Translations under genes and position numbers: made by a program
Shown here: positions 44,329 through 53,572 of the stretch, in pieces
Numbering within the stretch: the first letter of the stretch is position 1
Layout: each line of letters opens with the position of its first letter
Notes under the pieces: generated by a model
Databases searched by the model: none
The model's input: the letters and a program-made list of their open reading frames with translations, nothing else
Told to the model about the DNA's origin: nothing
Assembly (NCBI RefSeq): GCF_902374955.1
Contig: NZ_CABKRX010000051.1
Span: forward strand, 1 to 64,000
Reading direction: 5' to 3'
DNA from: Bacillus massilioanorexius
Lineage (GTDB): Bacteria; Bacillota; Bacilli; Bacillales; DSM-1321
DNA length: 64,000 nt

Positions 44329-44540
44329 CATCTGTTTTTGATAAAGGTTGACCCTTAGGTGGTAAGATACTCAAATCCACTATATACCTCTCGCCACTTG
44401 GCCCAAATACTACATCAATTGTGCACTCTCCACCTGTCAAAGCGCTACTACTCCTGTTTTATTAACTCTTAATCTAGAATGAAACTTATTTTTTAACAAA
44501 GCTATCTATAAATTCTATACTGTTTATTACACTTCGAAAC

Positions 44541-44573
44541 AAAAAAAAAGCGATTCCTTAACATAAAGAATCG
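44541..44573 (-). terminator. Terminator on the minus strand below a small gene
   Basis: CGATTC pairs with GAATCG and is followed on the minus strand by nine T. It supports minus-strand transcription from the 28-residue frame above it. Confidence 0.6.
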
Positions 44574-44654
44574 TCCCCTTACATTTCTTATTCTATTACT
44601 AATTTCCCAATAATTCATGGTCATATAGACTCTATAGTGTCATAACGTTCATGA

Positions 44655-44741
44655 TTAGTTAAGTTTAAAAAATATTAATGTAAAGCAAATAACAAATATA
44701 AACAACACTAATAAACTATTTACATAAATTGTTTTTCCCAC
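44655..44741 (-). CDS. Tiny single-span membrane peptide (28 residues)
   Basis: GTG start at 44741 with AGAGGTG 6 bases upstream. The product (MGKTIYVNSLLVLFIFVICF, then TLIFFKLN) is one hydrophobic helix with a basic residue at each end. An intrinsic terminator follows 80 bases downstream. Not a known peptide to me; prediction at this size is risky, but start, helix and terminator agree. Confidence 0.42.
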   Translation of the reverse strand: MGKTIYVNSLLVLFIFVICFTLIFFKLN

Positions 44742-44883
44742 TTTAATCACCTCTAAAAGTAGTAATAAATCTCTTTAGAATCCTACTTTATCAGGCAAAT
44801 CTTAAGAACAAGTTTACTAAATTATGAAGAATCTATTAAGAAAACTCATATTACGCGTATTGCATTATTCAATAATGAACCAT

Positions 44884-45431
44884 CTAACTGTTTTGATTCC
44901 ATTCATCCGATAATATTCCATAAACTACGTGGTCTACATAACAATCATAGAGCCATTCCGCTTGCCTAATACAGCCTTCATTTACAAAACCTAATCTTTC
45001 AGGGATAGATTGGCTCCGCATATTCTCAAAGGCAACTCTAATTTCAACCTTATTTAGTTTTAAATGATTAAAAGCATAATTGATTAATGATTTCGTTACT
45101 TTTGTCACTATTCCGTTTCCTTGAAATTCTTCTCCAATCCAATAACCAATTTGTGCCGTCTTATTCGACCAATTTATTTGATTAAAACCTGCTACCCCAG
45201 CAATATTTCCTTTAAATACAATGACTGTATTTAGACTTTTATTTTTTGCATAATCTATTTGACACTTTTTTACAAATTCCATCACATCCTCAAGATTTCT
45301 AGTAAGATCCAACCAAGGGAGCCATTCTCTCAAATAATCCCTTGAACGATTTATTAGTTTAAGTAAGCTTTTTGCATCATTTAACTCAATAATTTTTAAA
45401 GATAAATCATCATTATTTTATGTATGAACAT
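44884..45431 (-). pseudogene. RimJ/RimL-type acetyltransferase with N-terminal frameshift
   Basis: A GNAT of the ribosomal-protein N-acetyltransferase type. VEIRVAFENMRSQSIPERLG and YWIGEEFQGNGIVTKVTKSL are its signatures. From 45333 downstream it is intact. An ATG at 45431 with GGAGGAATTAGG upstream starts MFIHKI, then the frame shifts by one base and continues as DDLSLKIIELNDAKSLLKLI, the expected first strand and helix. A translation from the TTG at 45333 would lack that strand. Pseudogene, or sequencing error. Confidence 0.7.
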
Positions 45432-45579
45432 CCTAATTCCTCCGAAATGGATTTTTAGCTATTAGCAGTAGTCACACAAGCAAGCTAATCTTTTTATATC
45501 GCTGTTTTACATACTTAAAGGTCGAATGCTGCTCCTGAATGCTTCCATAGAATTCTCGCCTTACTTTCCAATCGACCTT

Positions 45580-45946
45580 ATGAAGCTAATTTTATTCACA
45601 TCTTTTTTATCATTCTATCAAATTCCTTCGATATATTTTGGAAGACACTCTAACTTTCTTTTTCTTGCTTTTTGATAAGTTTAGTAGCACTAATTATTTT
45701 CTCTGTGTTGCTAAACTTAGCCGTTACCAATTTACCCATTACTTTCCCAATATTATCTCTTTTTTTCTCTTCCATTACTTTTTTGGAGTCTACAATTGGG
45801 TTTTTTACGGCTTTTTTCAGTAACAATGACCATCATAAAGCTTGGAACATTATATTAAATACTTTAACTCTAATCATTTTATTAGAACGTATATGTTACT
45901 TTTCAAAGTACCTGACCCAATATACTAAGACTTATATGTTTGAAAA
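45580..45946 (+). pseudogene. Possible decayed membrane protein gene
   Basis: An ATG at 45580 opens a frame (MKLILFTSFLSF) that stops at 45674-45678 after a run of five T. With one more T it would continue as LISLVALIIFSVLLNLAV into a hydrophobic protein with two or three helices. A further shift near 45890 could end it with YMLLFKVPDPIY; the unshifted frame instead runs through the terminator at 45966. No strong ribosome-binding site. A broken gene is the best reading, but with modest support. Confidence 0.35.
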
Positions 45947-45965
45947 TAAAATATTTCTTCATAAG

Positions 45966-45996
45966 AAAAAGGAGCATTTTTATAGCTCCTTTTATA
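45966..45996 (+). terminator. Terminator after the decayed membrane protein
   Basis: AAAAGGAGC pairs exactly with GCTCCTTTT. Confidence 0.75.
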
Positions 45997-46023
45997 TTCT
46001 AAAGTTATAAATAATCTTATGAA

Positions 46024-46194
46024 TTAGACCTCATCTAAAACCCACAATAATGTTTGTATAGTTGATTCACAGCCATTTACTTTACCTTTTAAAGTGCCTA
46101 TTGATATTTTTCCACTATTATATGCACCATGATAATAATTGATTGTTATTTTAGTATTCTCGATTTCTCTTCTTATTTCTTGCTCCGTTTTCAT
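46024..46194 (-). CDS. Small soluble protein, unrecognised
   Basis: A 56-residue protein. The ATG at 46194 follows AAAGGTGG by 8 bases and begins MKTEQEIRREIENTKITINY; the longer upstream frame has no such site. The charged helical start, single Cys and LLWVLDEV end suggest a small helical protein. Not recognised. It shares the bidirectional terminator region at 45966 with the convergent plus-strand remnant. Confidence 0.5.
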   Translation of the reverse strand: MKTEQEIRREIENTKITINYYHGAYNSGKISIGTLKGKVNGCESTIQTLLWVLDEV

Positions 46195-46775
46195 TGTAAA
46201 ATCCACCTTTCTTATTACACTTCTTGCAATAAGCATCGTACTCCTATAATTTTAGGCTTTACACTTTCAAAACTTCATGTTGCTAGAAACATTCCTTTCC
46301 TCACTAAAGGCAGTCACAATCGTATAACAATATCCAATAATTTTGCACTTTTTTAGTAATACTCCCCTGAATCATATCTTTTTCATTATTCGTTAATCTG
46401 GCTCCTCCTATACCTTCTACAATCCCAGCTCAAAAAATAGAAATAATAACACCTTCTATTATGACAGAAAATAGGACATTTCAGCATAGTAATAATTGTC
46501 TAGCAATCTACATTTTATTATTACGATGGGAAATTATATTGACTATATTCTATGATTGTAACGACTTTGAATGTAAATGTAAAAGAAGAGATACGAGAGC
46601 TTTATTTTCTGACTTCGTTGTAAAATGATTTATAATTCCATTATAATAGCTTCATATCAATTGGAAGGAACAAGAAGAAAAAGTTGTATTACAAATTTAT
46701 AAATTCATTAATATATACGTAGATGTTCCACATCTTGCTTATTCATTTAAGCAAAGAAAATGGCTTACATCGATA
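46195..46775. other. Gene-poor stretch with possible remnant
   Basis: About 580 bases. On the minus strand (around 46300-46440) a short open stretch reads GIVEGIGGARLTNNEKD without a start codon, possibly a fragment. On the plus strand, from about 46664 the frame of the next gene is already open (WKEQEEKVV, then VPHLAYSFKQRKWLTSIV) but has no start codon. Otherwise nothing is supportable. Confidence 0.3.
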
Positions 46776-47219
46776 GTGAAACTAGCTATTCCTTATCAGC
46801 ATTCTTCTTTCTTTCGATATTTACTTGCTCTTTTATTTATTACATATAATACGTTCTTTTATTTATACCTAAGATTAACGCTGATTTCATCTATCCTTAT
46901 TTTTGCCTTACCATGTTATCAATGGATTGCTATAATCCTTGTCCTATTTATAACAGGTTATCAATTGCTACCTTTACAAATAGCCTTGAACGATATTATC
47001 ATTCACTACCCCATTTCCGAATTGGATTTCAAGTCTTCTTTTTTGAATGTATTAATCATGTTACTAAGCGCTCAATTATTCATAATCATATCCACTTTAC
47101 TTTTTCATACAGCATTAAAGGAAGTCATCTTAGCACTCTTTATAGGAATCTTATTTATCATTGTATTTTTTCGATTATTTACTTCAAAACGAATTCGTTC
47201 ATTTCGTTACTTGGATTAA
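46776..47219 (+). CDS. Membrane protein, unrecognised, start uncertain
   Basis: 147 residues from the GTG at 46776, with four hydrophobic helices and a basic C terminus (FTSKRIRSFRYLD). There is no good ribosome-binding site before this GTG. The same frame stays open about 110 bases further upstream and reads like protein (VPHLAYSFKQRKW), yet has no start codon, so the true N terminus may be longer and disrupted. Leu/Ile-rich helices give no clue to function. Confidence 0.45.
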   Translation: MKLAIPYQHSSFFRYLLALLFITYNTFFYLYLRLTLISSILIFALPCYQWIAIILVLFITGYQLLPLQIALNDIIIHYPISELDFKSSFLNVLIMLLSAQLFIIISTLLFHTALKEVILALFIGILFIIVFFRLFTSKRIRSFRYLD

Positions 47220-47344
47220 CTATGAATAAAGTATAAAGTTATACCCTTTCCTTCAAAGTCTTGTTTTTGTATACATAATAAAATGAAATATAAAATACAT
47301 TTGGTAATAGCACCAACAACACTACACAAGAAATGAGGGAGAGG

Positions 47345-48217
47345 ATGTTACAAGTCTCAGGAATGCCTTTCCATCCAAATGGCATGTTGGGAATCGGCTA
47401 TATTGAAAATGTAATCATCCAAAGAATGATAACAGATTCGTCTGTCCATTCGTATTCATCCATCAATGAATTAATGTTTGAAGTAACTTTGAGGAAAAAT
47501 ATTATAGAAAGTGCAAGAGCCATGAAGCAAAGTCAAGCTGAATTCGAAAGCTTTGAAAAGTCTCGTGCAAATTCTCGGTATTGGCATGTAACGAGTAACG
47601 GAGGATTTCAATTACGGCGTGGTGTAACACCTTCTGAAGCTATTCAAGACATTTACAATAACAGCCCATTATATGCGTTTGAATGTGCTACAGCCATAGT
47701 CATTATTTATTATCATGCTGTTTTAAACAGCATAGGTGAAAATCTATTTAATCAACATTTTTCAAACCTCTATTTATATAGCTGGCATTCTGATTCTGAT
47801 CTTGGTATACGAAATATTACAACAGATTATTTTTTACCTGGAGACGTAGTCTATTTTAATAATCCTGACTATAATCCAGAAACTCCTTGGTGGCGTGGAG
47901 AAAATGCTGTCGTACTAGAAGATGGTACGTATTTTGGTCACGGAGCAGAGATAGCAACCGCCGAACAAATGATTGAAGCTTTAAATAGCACAAGAAAGCC
48001 AGGGAGCATGCAATCATCCTATCTAATGAATTCAGCTATAAGACTATCTTTTAAAACACTTGCGAAATTGGCAAAGTTACCACGAAATGATAGAGCGTAT
48101 AAAATGAGTCATGTGGTTATACATCATAATGAAAGCTCTATATCATTTGAACGATATCTCTTTTATCTGTACAACACTTACAATCAAACCAATTATTATT
48201 CCAACCCATTCTCTTGA
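47345..48217 (+). CDS. tgl: Protein-glutamine gamma-glutamyltransferase (spore-coat type)
   Basis: A 290-residue bacterial transglutaminase that crosslinks Gln and Lys in spore coat proteins. YAFECATAIVIIYYHA contains the catalytic Cys (C114). SINELMFEVTLRKNI, WRGENAVVLEDGTYFGHG and the late LNSTRKPGSMQSSYL align with Tgl of Bacillus subtilis as remembered. It is longer at the C terminus by about 35 residues. The start is one of two nearby ATGs (47333, 47345); the Gly/Ala-rich purine run sits between them, favouring 47345. Confidence 0.88.
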   Translation: MLQVSGMPFHPNGMLGIGYIENVIIQRMITDSSVHSYSSINELMFEVTLRKNIIESARAMKQSQAEFESFEKSRANSRYWHVTSNGGFQLRRGVTPSEAIQDIYNNSPLYAFECATAIVIIYYHAVLNSIGENLFNQHFSNLYLYSWHSDSDLGIRNITTDYFLPGDVVYFNNPDYNPETPWWRGENAVVLEDGTYFGHGAEIATAEQMIEALNSTRKPGSMQSSYLMNSAIRLSFKTLAKLAKLPRNDRAYKMSHVVIHHNESSISFERYLFYLYNTYNQTNYYSNPFS

Positions 48218-48232
48218 TGAGAATGGTTTTTT
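48206..48232 (+). terminator. Terminator overlapping the tgl stop
   Basis: CCATTCTC pairs with GAGAATGG, followed by TTTTTT. The stem includes the last codons and stop of tgl, a compact arrangement. Confidence 0.8.
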
Positions 48233-48382
48233 GTCTGTTTAAGATTGTTGTTGTAACAAACGACAATAACGAGAAAAAGTAGTACATATCAATATCCCAC
48301 TAAGGTGGTTTGGATGATATCTCTTCTAAGTGGTATGATACAATACAGTCTATGAACAACATCTCTTTGGAAGGAGAAATCC

Positions 48383-51300
48383 ATGAAACTCAATCAGCAA
48401 AAAATAAAAGAAATATGCGGAACCATCTCCTTCAAACGAGGAGAAGCATTTTACCGAGCTGACAAAGTGAACTTCCTACTATTTGGTCCTCCTTGCTATG
48501 AAGCAATAGTAAAAGGGAAGGAAGATTTCCATGTCCATATTAAAATAGAAGAAAGTAACCATATAATTGCTTCATGTAGTTGTCCAAAACTATCATCTTT
48601 TAAATTGGAATGTCAACATGTTGCAGCTGTATTATTCGCCATTCAAGATCGATTACAGAGCAGAGAAAATAAAGTACTCACTAAAATGGAACCAGAAATG
48701 GCTAATGACTTGTTAAGAATATTCTCTAGACAACCTATCCGCTCAAGTCATGAGCAAAAGCATTTTGAAAACAGACAACAACTTGAGTTAAATGTCATAT
48801 GTGAGCCATTCTTAATCGATGAAAATAACAAAATTCCTAGTATTGAATTAAGCATCGGTAATATTCCTATACTAAATATCCGGAAATTCTTGAAAGCCGT
48901 ACATGAGAATAAGCCATACAAAATTTCTTTATCATATATCTATGATCCGAACCTTTATTACTTTTCTTCAGAACAAGATAGAATATTGCAATATTTAATA
49001 CAAATTGTCGAAGATAATAACCGCCATTTTGAACCAAAATCGGAGATTGACTCAATTATACTAATCAGCCCTTCCGTTTGGTCCGATTTGCTTGCTTTAC
49101 TTGTCCAATCGCAGAACGCTAAACTTCGAGAAAATGAGACCATTTACGAGAGGATAGAACAGTCTGATGAAAAATTACCTCTCAAATTCCTTTTTACTGA
49201 AGCGAGTAAAGGATTTCAATGTCAGATACAAGGACTAGATACATTGACTTTAATGAAGGATTATAGAACCGCCCTTATGGACGGGAAATTGTACTGCTTG
49301 ACCGACGAAGATAGTAAACGACTGTATGATCTACAACAAATGATTGAGGCAACTAAATCAAATATCATTCCTGTATCTAATAGCCAATTAGAGCTCTTCT
49401 TAGAAAATGTTGTGCCAGGCCTAAAAAAATTAGGAAATGTAATCATTCCTGAGAAACTCCAAGCATCATTAACTAAAACAAAGCTCTTAGCAAACTTATA
49501 TCTGGATCGGATTAAGAATCGTTTGCTAGCTGGAATAGAGTTTCAATATGGTGATATTATTATTGATCCTTTTAAAATGGAACCCCATTTAGGGGTACTA
49601 TTAATCAGGGATGAAAATAGAGAGGCTAACATCCTTGAATTGTTGGACGAAAGTGGGTTTACCAAAACAGAAGGAGGATATTTTCTACAAGATGAAGAGT
49701 TAGAATATGACTTTTTGCATCATACATTGCCGAAACTTCAGCGCCTTACTAAAGTATACGCCACCACAGCCATTAGAAATCGAATTTTCAAAGGACATAC
49801 CCGACCTCGCATATCGGTCAGGATGAAAAAAGAACGTACCAATTGGCTGGAGTTTAAATTTGAACTAGATGGGATTCCGGATGCAGAAGTGAAAAATGTT
49901 TTACAATCTTTAGAAGAGAAACGGAAATACTACAGGTTGAAAAAAGGCGCCTTATTGTCTTTAGAATCCAGAGAATACGATGAAATCAGACGATTTTTAA
50001 ATACTGTTCCAACACAAGAAGAGGATTGGGAAATGCCCGTCGTCCAAGGACTACAGCATCTCTTAGAAGAAAACGGTATCTTCCAATTTGAAACCTCTTT
50101 TCAAAAATTTTTGGACCAAATACAACATCCGGACAAAAGTGATATTGAAGTCCCACCTTACTTGAAATCTATCCTATATCCCTACCAAATTCAAGGTTTC
50201 AAGTGGTTGAAAACGTTGAAAGAATATGGGTTTGGAGGTATTCTAGCGGATGATATGGGACTCGGAAAATCATTGCAAGCTATCTCTTATCTTGTTAGTG
50301 AGCAACCTGAAATCAGAAAGCAAAGAAAACCGGCTCTCATCGTTTGCCCGTCTTCACTTATCTATAATTGGTTAAGTGAATTAATGAAGTTCGCTCCTGA
50401 AATTGAAGCGATAGTCTTAGATGGTACGAAAACTGAAAGACAAAAAATCCAACAACAATATTCGGAAATAGATGTGTTGATTACCTCGTACCCATTACTG
50501 CGTCAAGATATAATTTGGTTTAAGAAACAAATGTTCCATACCGTCTTTTTTGATGAGGCACAAGCCTTTAAAAATCCAATTACACAGACTGCAAAAGCTG
50601 TGAAGTTAATTAATGCCGATCATTCTTTTGCTCTGACTGGAACGCCAATGGAGAATTCACTTGAGGAACTTTGGTCGATTTTTCATGTTGTATTTCCGGA
50701 ATTATTCATGAGTTTGAAGGAGTTTAGCAAACTTACTAGAAAAAATATAAACAATCGACTGCGTCCGTTCATGCTGCGAAGATTAAAGGAAGATGTCATT
50801 CATACACTTCCTAAAAAATTCGAATCTATTGAAATGGTAGATTTGCTACCCGAACAGAAAAAACTATACGCTGCTTATTTAGCCAAGCTTCGACATGACA
50901 CCTTAAAACATTTAGATCGTGATACATTTAGAAAAAATAAAATTCGAATTCTAGCTGGTTTGACTCGTTTGAGACAAATATGTTGTCATCCCGCTTTATT
51001 TGTAGATGGGTATGAAGGTAATTCTTCTAAATTCACACAGTTTTTACACATTGTGGAGGAATCCATACAATCTGGACGAAGGGTATTAATATTCTCTCAA
51101 TTTACAAAAATGCTGAAAATGATTAAACAGGAGCTAGCTGTAAGAGGGTTGACCTATTTCTATCTTGATGGGCAAACATTACCTGAAGAACGTGTAGAAA
51201 TGTGTACCCGTTTTAATAAAGGTGAGCATGATTTCTTTCTCATTTCCTTAAAAGCAGGGGGGACGGGTTTGAATCTAACCGGTGCTGATACTGTTATATT

Positions 51301-51535
51301 ATACGATTTATGGTGGAATCCAGCGGTCGAGGAGCAAGCCACTGATCGTGCCCATCGTCTTGGTCAAAAGAACGATGTACAAGTGATTAAACTGGTAGCT
51401 CGTGGAACAATAGAAGAGAAGATGAATGAACTACAGGAGAAAAAAAGACATCTCATTGAGGAAATTATTGATAACGATAAAAATCTCTCTTCCTTATCTG
51501 AAGAGGATATTCGCCAGATACTAAATTTAGATTAA
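48383..51535 (+). CDS. SNF2-type helicase with SWIM zinc finger
   Basis: A 1050-residue nucleic-acid-dependent ATPase. An N-terminal SWIM zinc finger (SCSCPKLS, then CQHVAAV, about residues 72-90) gives CxC and CxH ligands. A middle region of about 500 residues is bacterial SNF2-associated. Helicase core: motif I ILADDMGLGKS near residue 625, motif II FFDEAQ near 722, TGTPMENSLEELW, then LKAGGTGLNLTGAD and AHRLGQKNDVQV in the second lobe. Related to YwqA/YqhH-type proteins. Likely remodels protein-DNA or RNA polymerase complexes. GGAAGGAG sets the start. Confidence 0.9.
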   Translation: MKLNQQKIKEICGTISFKRGEAFYRADKVNFLLFGPPCYEAIVKGKEDFHVHIKIEESNHIIASCSCPKLSSFKLECQHVAAVLFAIQDRLQSRENKVLTKMEPEMANDLLRIFSRQPIRSSHEQKHFENRQQLELNVICEPFLIDENNKIPSIELSIGNIPILNIRKFLKAVHENKPYKISLSYIYDPNLYYFSSEQDRILQYLIQIVEDNNRHFEPKSEIDSIILISPSVWSDLLALLVQSQNAKLRENETIYERIEQSDEKLPLKFLFTEASKGFQCQIQGLDTLTLMKDYRTALMDGKLYCLTDEDSKRLYDLQQMIEATKSNIIPVSNSQLELFLENVVPGLKKLGNVIIPEKLQASLTKTKLLANLYLDRIKNRLLAGIEFQYGDIIIDPFKMEPHLGVLLIRDENREANILELLDESGFTKTEGGYFLQDEELEYDFLHHTLPKLQRLTKVYATTAIRNRIFKGHTRPRISVRMKKERTNWLEFKFELDGIPDAEVKNVLQSLEEKRKYYRLKKGALLSLESREYDEIRRFLNTVPTQEEDWEMPVVQGLQHLLEENGIFQFETSFQKFLDQIQHPDKSDIEVPPYLKSILYPYQIQGFKWLKTLKEYGFGGILADDMGLGKSLQAISYLVSEQPEIRKQRKPALIVCPSSLIYNWLSELMKFAPEIEAIVLDGTKTERQKIQQQYSEIDVLITSYPLLRQDIIWFKKQMFHTVFFDEAQAFKNPITQTAKAVKLINADHSFALTGTPMENSLEELWSIFHVVFPELFMSLKEFSKLTRKNINNRLRPFMLRRLKEDVIHTLPKKFESIEMVDLLPEQKKLYAAYLAKLRHDTLKHLDRDTFRKNKIRILAGLTRLRQICCHPALFVDGYEGNSSKFTQFLHIVEESIQSGRRVLIFSQFTKMLKMIKQELAVRGLTYFYLDGQTLPEERVEMCTRFNKGEHDFFLISLKAGGTGLNLTGADTVILYDLWWNPAVEEQATDRAHRLGQKNDVQVIKLVARGTIEEKMNELQEKKRHLIEEIIDNDKNLSSLSEEDIRQILNLD

Positions 51536-51574
51536 CATGATATGCCAAAACTACGTTAACAATGCTACACATAT

Positions 51575-51647
51575 AGACCTCTTGATTTTGATACGTTTTC
51601 ATATTTCTATGAAAGACGTGCTACCGTTATTTGCAAGAGGTCTTTTT
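51575..51647 (+). terminator. Terminator after the SNF2 gene
   Basis: AGACCTCTTG pairs with CAAGAGGTCT around an inner TTCATA/TATGAA hairpin, followed by TTTTTGC. Confidence 0.75.
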
Positions 51648-51870
51648 GCTATCATCATTTAACACATTATCTCCATTTGAAGCCGTAATATGAAAATATT
51701 GTAGGAAAGATTGCAAGGCTCTTCCAAATGATTCATTTTCCAATAAAGAAGCATCGATCTTTAATAGTATTTATATAACAGTAGCTAAACAAGATTCATC
51801 CGTTATTCCTACTTTAGAATAAATGGATATGATATACTTTTCGTATAATTCAAACAGGGGGGGCTAAATA
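51648..51870. other. Upstream region of the signal peptidase gene
   Basis: No gene or clear structure is seen. AT-rich; TATAATTC near 51844 could be a -10 box just before the signal peptidase ribosome-binding site, but no convincing -35 was found. Confidence 0.3.
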
Positions 51871-52398
51871 ATGAAGTCAAAAATGAAACAAGAATTGCTT
51901 TCTTGGGTAAAGCCCATTCTATTTTCTATTGTTCTCGTCTTTGCTTGTAGATATTTTATCTTTGCCCCAAAAGAAGTATTGGGAGAATCGATGGAACCTA
52001 CATACAAAACAAGTGATAGAGTGATGACAAGCAAATTAAGTACACCAAAAAGATTCGATATTATTACTTTTCATGCCCCAGATTCAGACGAAGACTATAT
52101 TAAACGAGTAATTGGTTTACCTGGAGATCACGTGGTCATGCATAATGATCAATTAATTATTAATGGGAAGAAGTATAAAGAACCTTACTTAAAACAAATT
52201 AAAAGAATGCTTCCTATAGGTGAGCATTTAACTGGAGATTTTGATGAATACGTTCCAAAGGATCAATTATTTGTCCTTGGTGATAACAGACGAGTAAGTA
52301 AAGATAGCCGAATATTTGGCCCTATCGATGCTGATTCTGTTATTGGGGTAGTAGAACTTCGTTACTATCCTTTTAATAAAATTGGATTAACCAAATAA
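51871..52398 (+). CDS. lepB: Type I signal peptidase
   Basis: A 175-residue membrane-anchored serine protease that cleaves Sec/Tat signal peptides outside the membrane. One N-terminal helix (about residues 13-31) is followed by the nucleophile S40 (GESMEPTY) and the general base K78 (DYIKRVIGLPGD). FVLGDNRRVSKDSR is the conserved box E. Size and single helix fit the SipS/SipT group of Bacillus. CAGGGGGG precedes the ATG. Monocistronic with a terminator. Confidence 0.92.
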   Translation: MKSKMKQELLSWVKPILFSIVLVFACRYFIFAPKEVLGESMEPTYKTSDRVMTSKLSTPKRFDIITFHAPDSDEDYIKRVIGLPGDHVVMHNDQLIINGKKYKEPYLKQIKRMLPIGEHLTGDFDEYVPKDQLFVLGDNRRVSKDSRIFGPIDADSVIGVVELRYYPFNKIGLTK

Positions 52399-52415
52399 TT
52401 TTGTATAAATAAAAC

Positions 52416-52456
52416 AAGCTTGTAAAGAAGATTTCTTGTTCTTTACAAGCTTTTAT
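52416..52456 (+). terminator. Terminator after the signal peptidase gene
   Basis: AAGCTTGTAAAGAA pairs perfectly with TTCTTTACAAGCTT, followed by TTA and T-rich sequence. Confidence 0.85.
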
Positions 52457-52484
52457 TTGTGCATATTATTCGATATAGCTTCTC

Positions 52485-52912
52485 TTAATCTATCTCAACT
52501 AACTGCTTTTTAATAAAATCGGCAGCCTCTTGATTTATACTTTTGTAATCAATATTATCCCAACTCTCATCCGCTCGAGTACCTATTATAGCGCCATTTC
52601 CAGTATTAAATCAGCCAATTGAGTACTTTGTTTCGGGCTATTCATTTCAATATAAACATTTGGATTATCTTTATCGACATTTGCTTTTGAAATTGCTTTA
52701 CTATTTAATAACACCATCGTAAAATTATCTACTATGTATTGATCTTGTTGATCTGTTATAGACCGCTTAAAATCTATTCGATCTTCTTGTTCTTGTTTTT
52801 TAACACCTAATCGAATTTCTCTCGTAACCTCTTCCGATGTCATTTCACTTGTTACATAACCACAAGTGAACTTAATTATAGATAGCACGATAAAAGCAAA
52901 CATCTTCTTCAA
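52485..52912 (-). pseudogene. Frameshifted small exported protein gene
   Basis: Starts with MKKMFAFIVLSIIKFTCGYV, a short export signal with a possible lipoprotein Cys. The frame ends early at 52586 (LADLILEMAL). In another frame the sequence continues as GNGAIIGTRADESWDNIDYK and QEAADFIKKQLVEID to a stop at 52485-52487, which reads like the natural end. Its start overlaps the stop of the acetyltransferase gene by four bases. Function unknown. The frameshift may be real or a sequencing error. Confidence 0.5.
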
Positions 52913-53416
52913 ATTCTTTTACCCTCTCCCCATTCATCTTTTAAAATCGCATAGTAATACTCATCCCACCAATCATTTCCGTTACCCTCTCTCCTCATCC
53001 CAATTTTCTCCATAACGCGAAAAGAAGATATATTTTCAGGCTGACAAGTAGCTATAATTCTATGGATCTTCATTTTGGTAAAAGCGTATTCCAACACAGC
53101 TCTCGCTGCTTCTGAAGCATATCCTTTATTGTGAAAATCCGGATGAAACACCCAACCAATCTCATAAGTATGATTACCAAAATACTTAAAAAAAGCAATA
53201 TGTCCAATAAGTATGTTCTCTTCTTTTGAAAAAACTGGGAATTTCTCAACTTTTTCTCCTATATTGTTCTGTAACGAATTTCTTAGTATCTTTTTCAAAT
53301 AATACACCTTCTGGTATAAATTTCATCACACTTGGATTAGAAGTGTATGTATAGACTGCTTGCCAATCGTCAGATTCAAAATTTCTTATGATTAATCTTT
53401 TTGTTTCAATATACAT
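52909..53416 (-). pseudogene. GNAT acetyltransferase with internal frameshift
   Basis: The ATG at 53416 has AAGGAGAG upstream and starts MYIETKRLIIRNFESDDW, a classic RimJ/RimL-type beginning, but the frame stops after FVTEQYRRKS. One base away it resumes as NIGEKVEKFPVFSKEENIL and continues through IGWVFHPDFHNKGYASEAA, the acetyl-CoA-binding signature, to the end at 52909. A start at 53307 would remove the first strand and helix. The third acetyltransferase in 13 kb broken this way. Confidence 0.7.
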
Positions 53417-53521
53417 TTTCAACTCTCCTTAGAAAATCTCTTTTATCCGTTTTTTGCATGGTTATTTCAAAACATCTCCATTTAACTAGAGTGACTGATA
53501 CGTCTCTATCTTTGCAAGAAT

Positions 53522-53546
53522 AAAAAAAACTACATTTCTGTAGCTT
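53522..53546 (-). terminator. Terminator after the pentapeptide protein gene
   Basis: GCTACA pairs with TGTAGT (one wobble), followed on the minus strand by T8. Confidence 0.65.
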
Positions 53547-53572
53547 TGTATTTTCTCCTTGTATACAGTTTA

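Noticed and set aside
46300..46440. Minus-strand fragment reading GIVEGIGGARLTNNEKD
   Set aside because: No start codon, no ribosome-binding site and no recognised family; left as an unexplained stretch.
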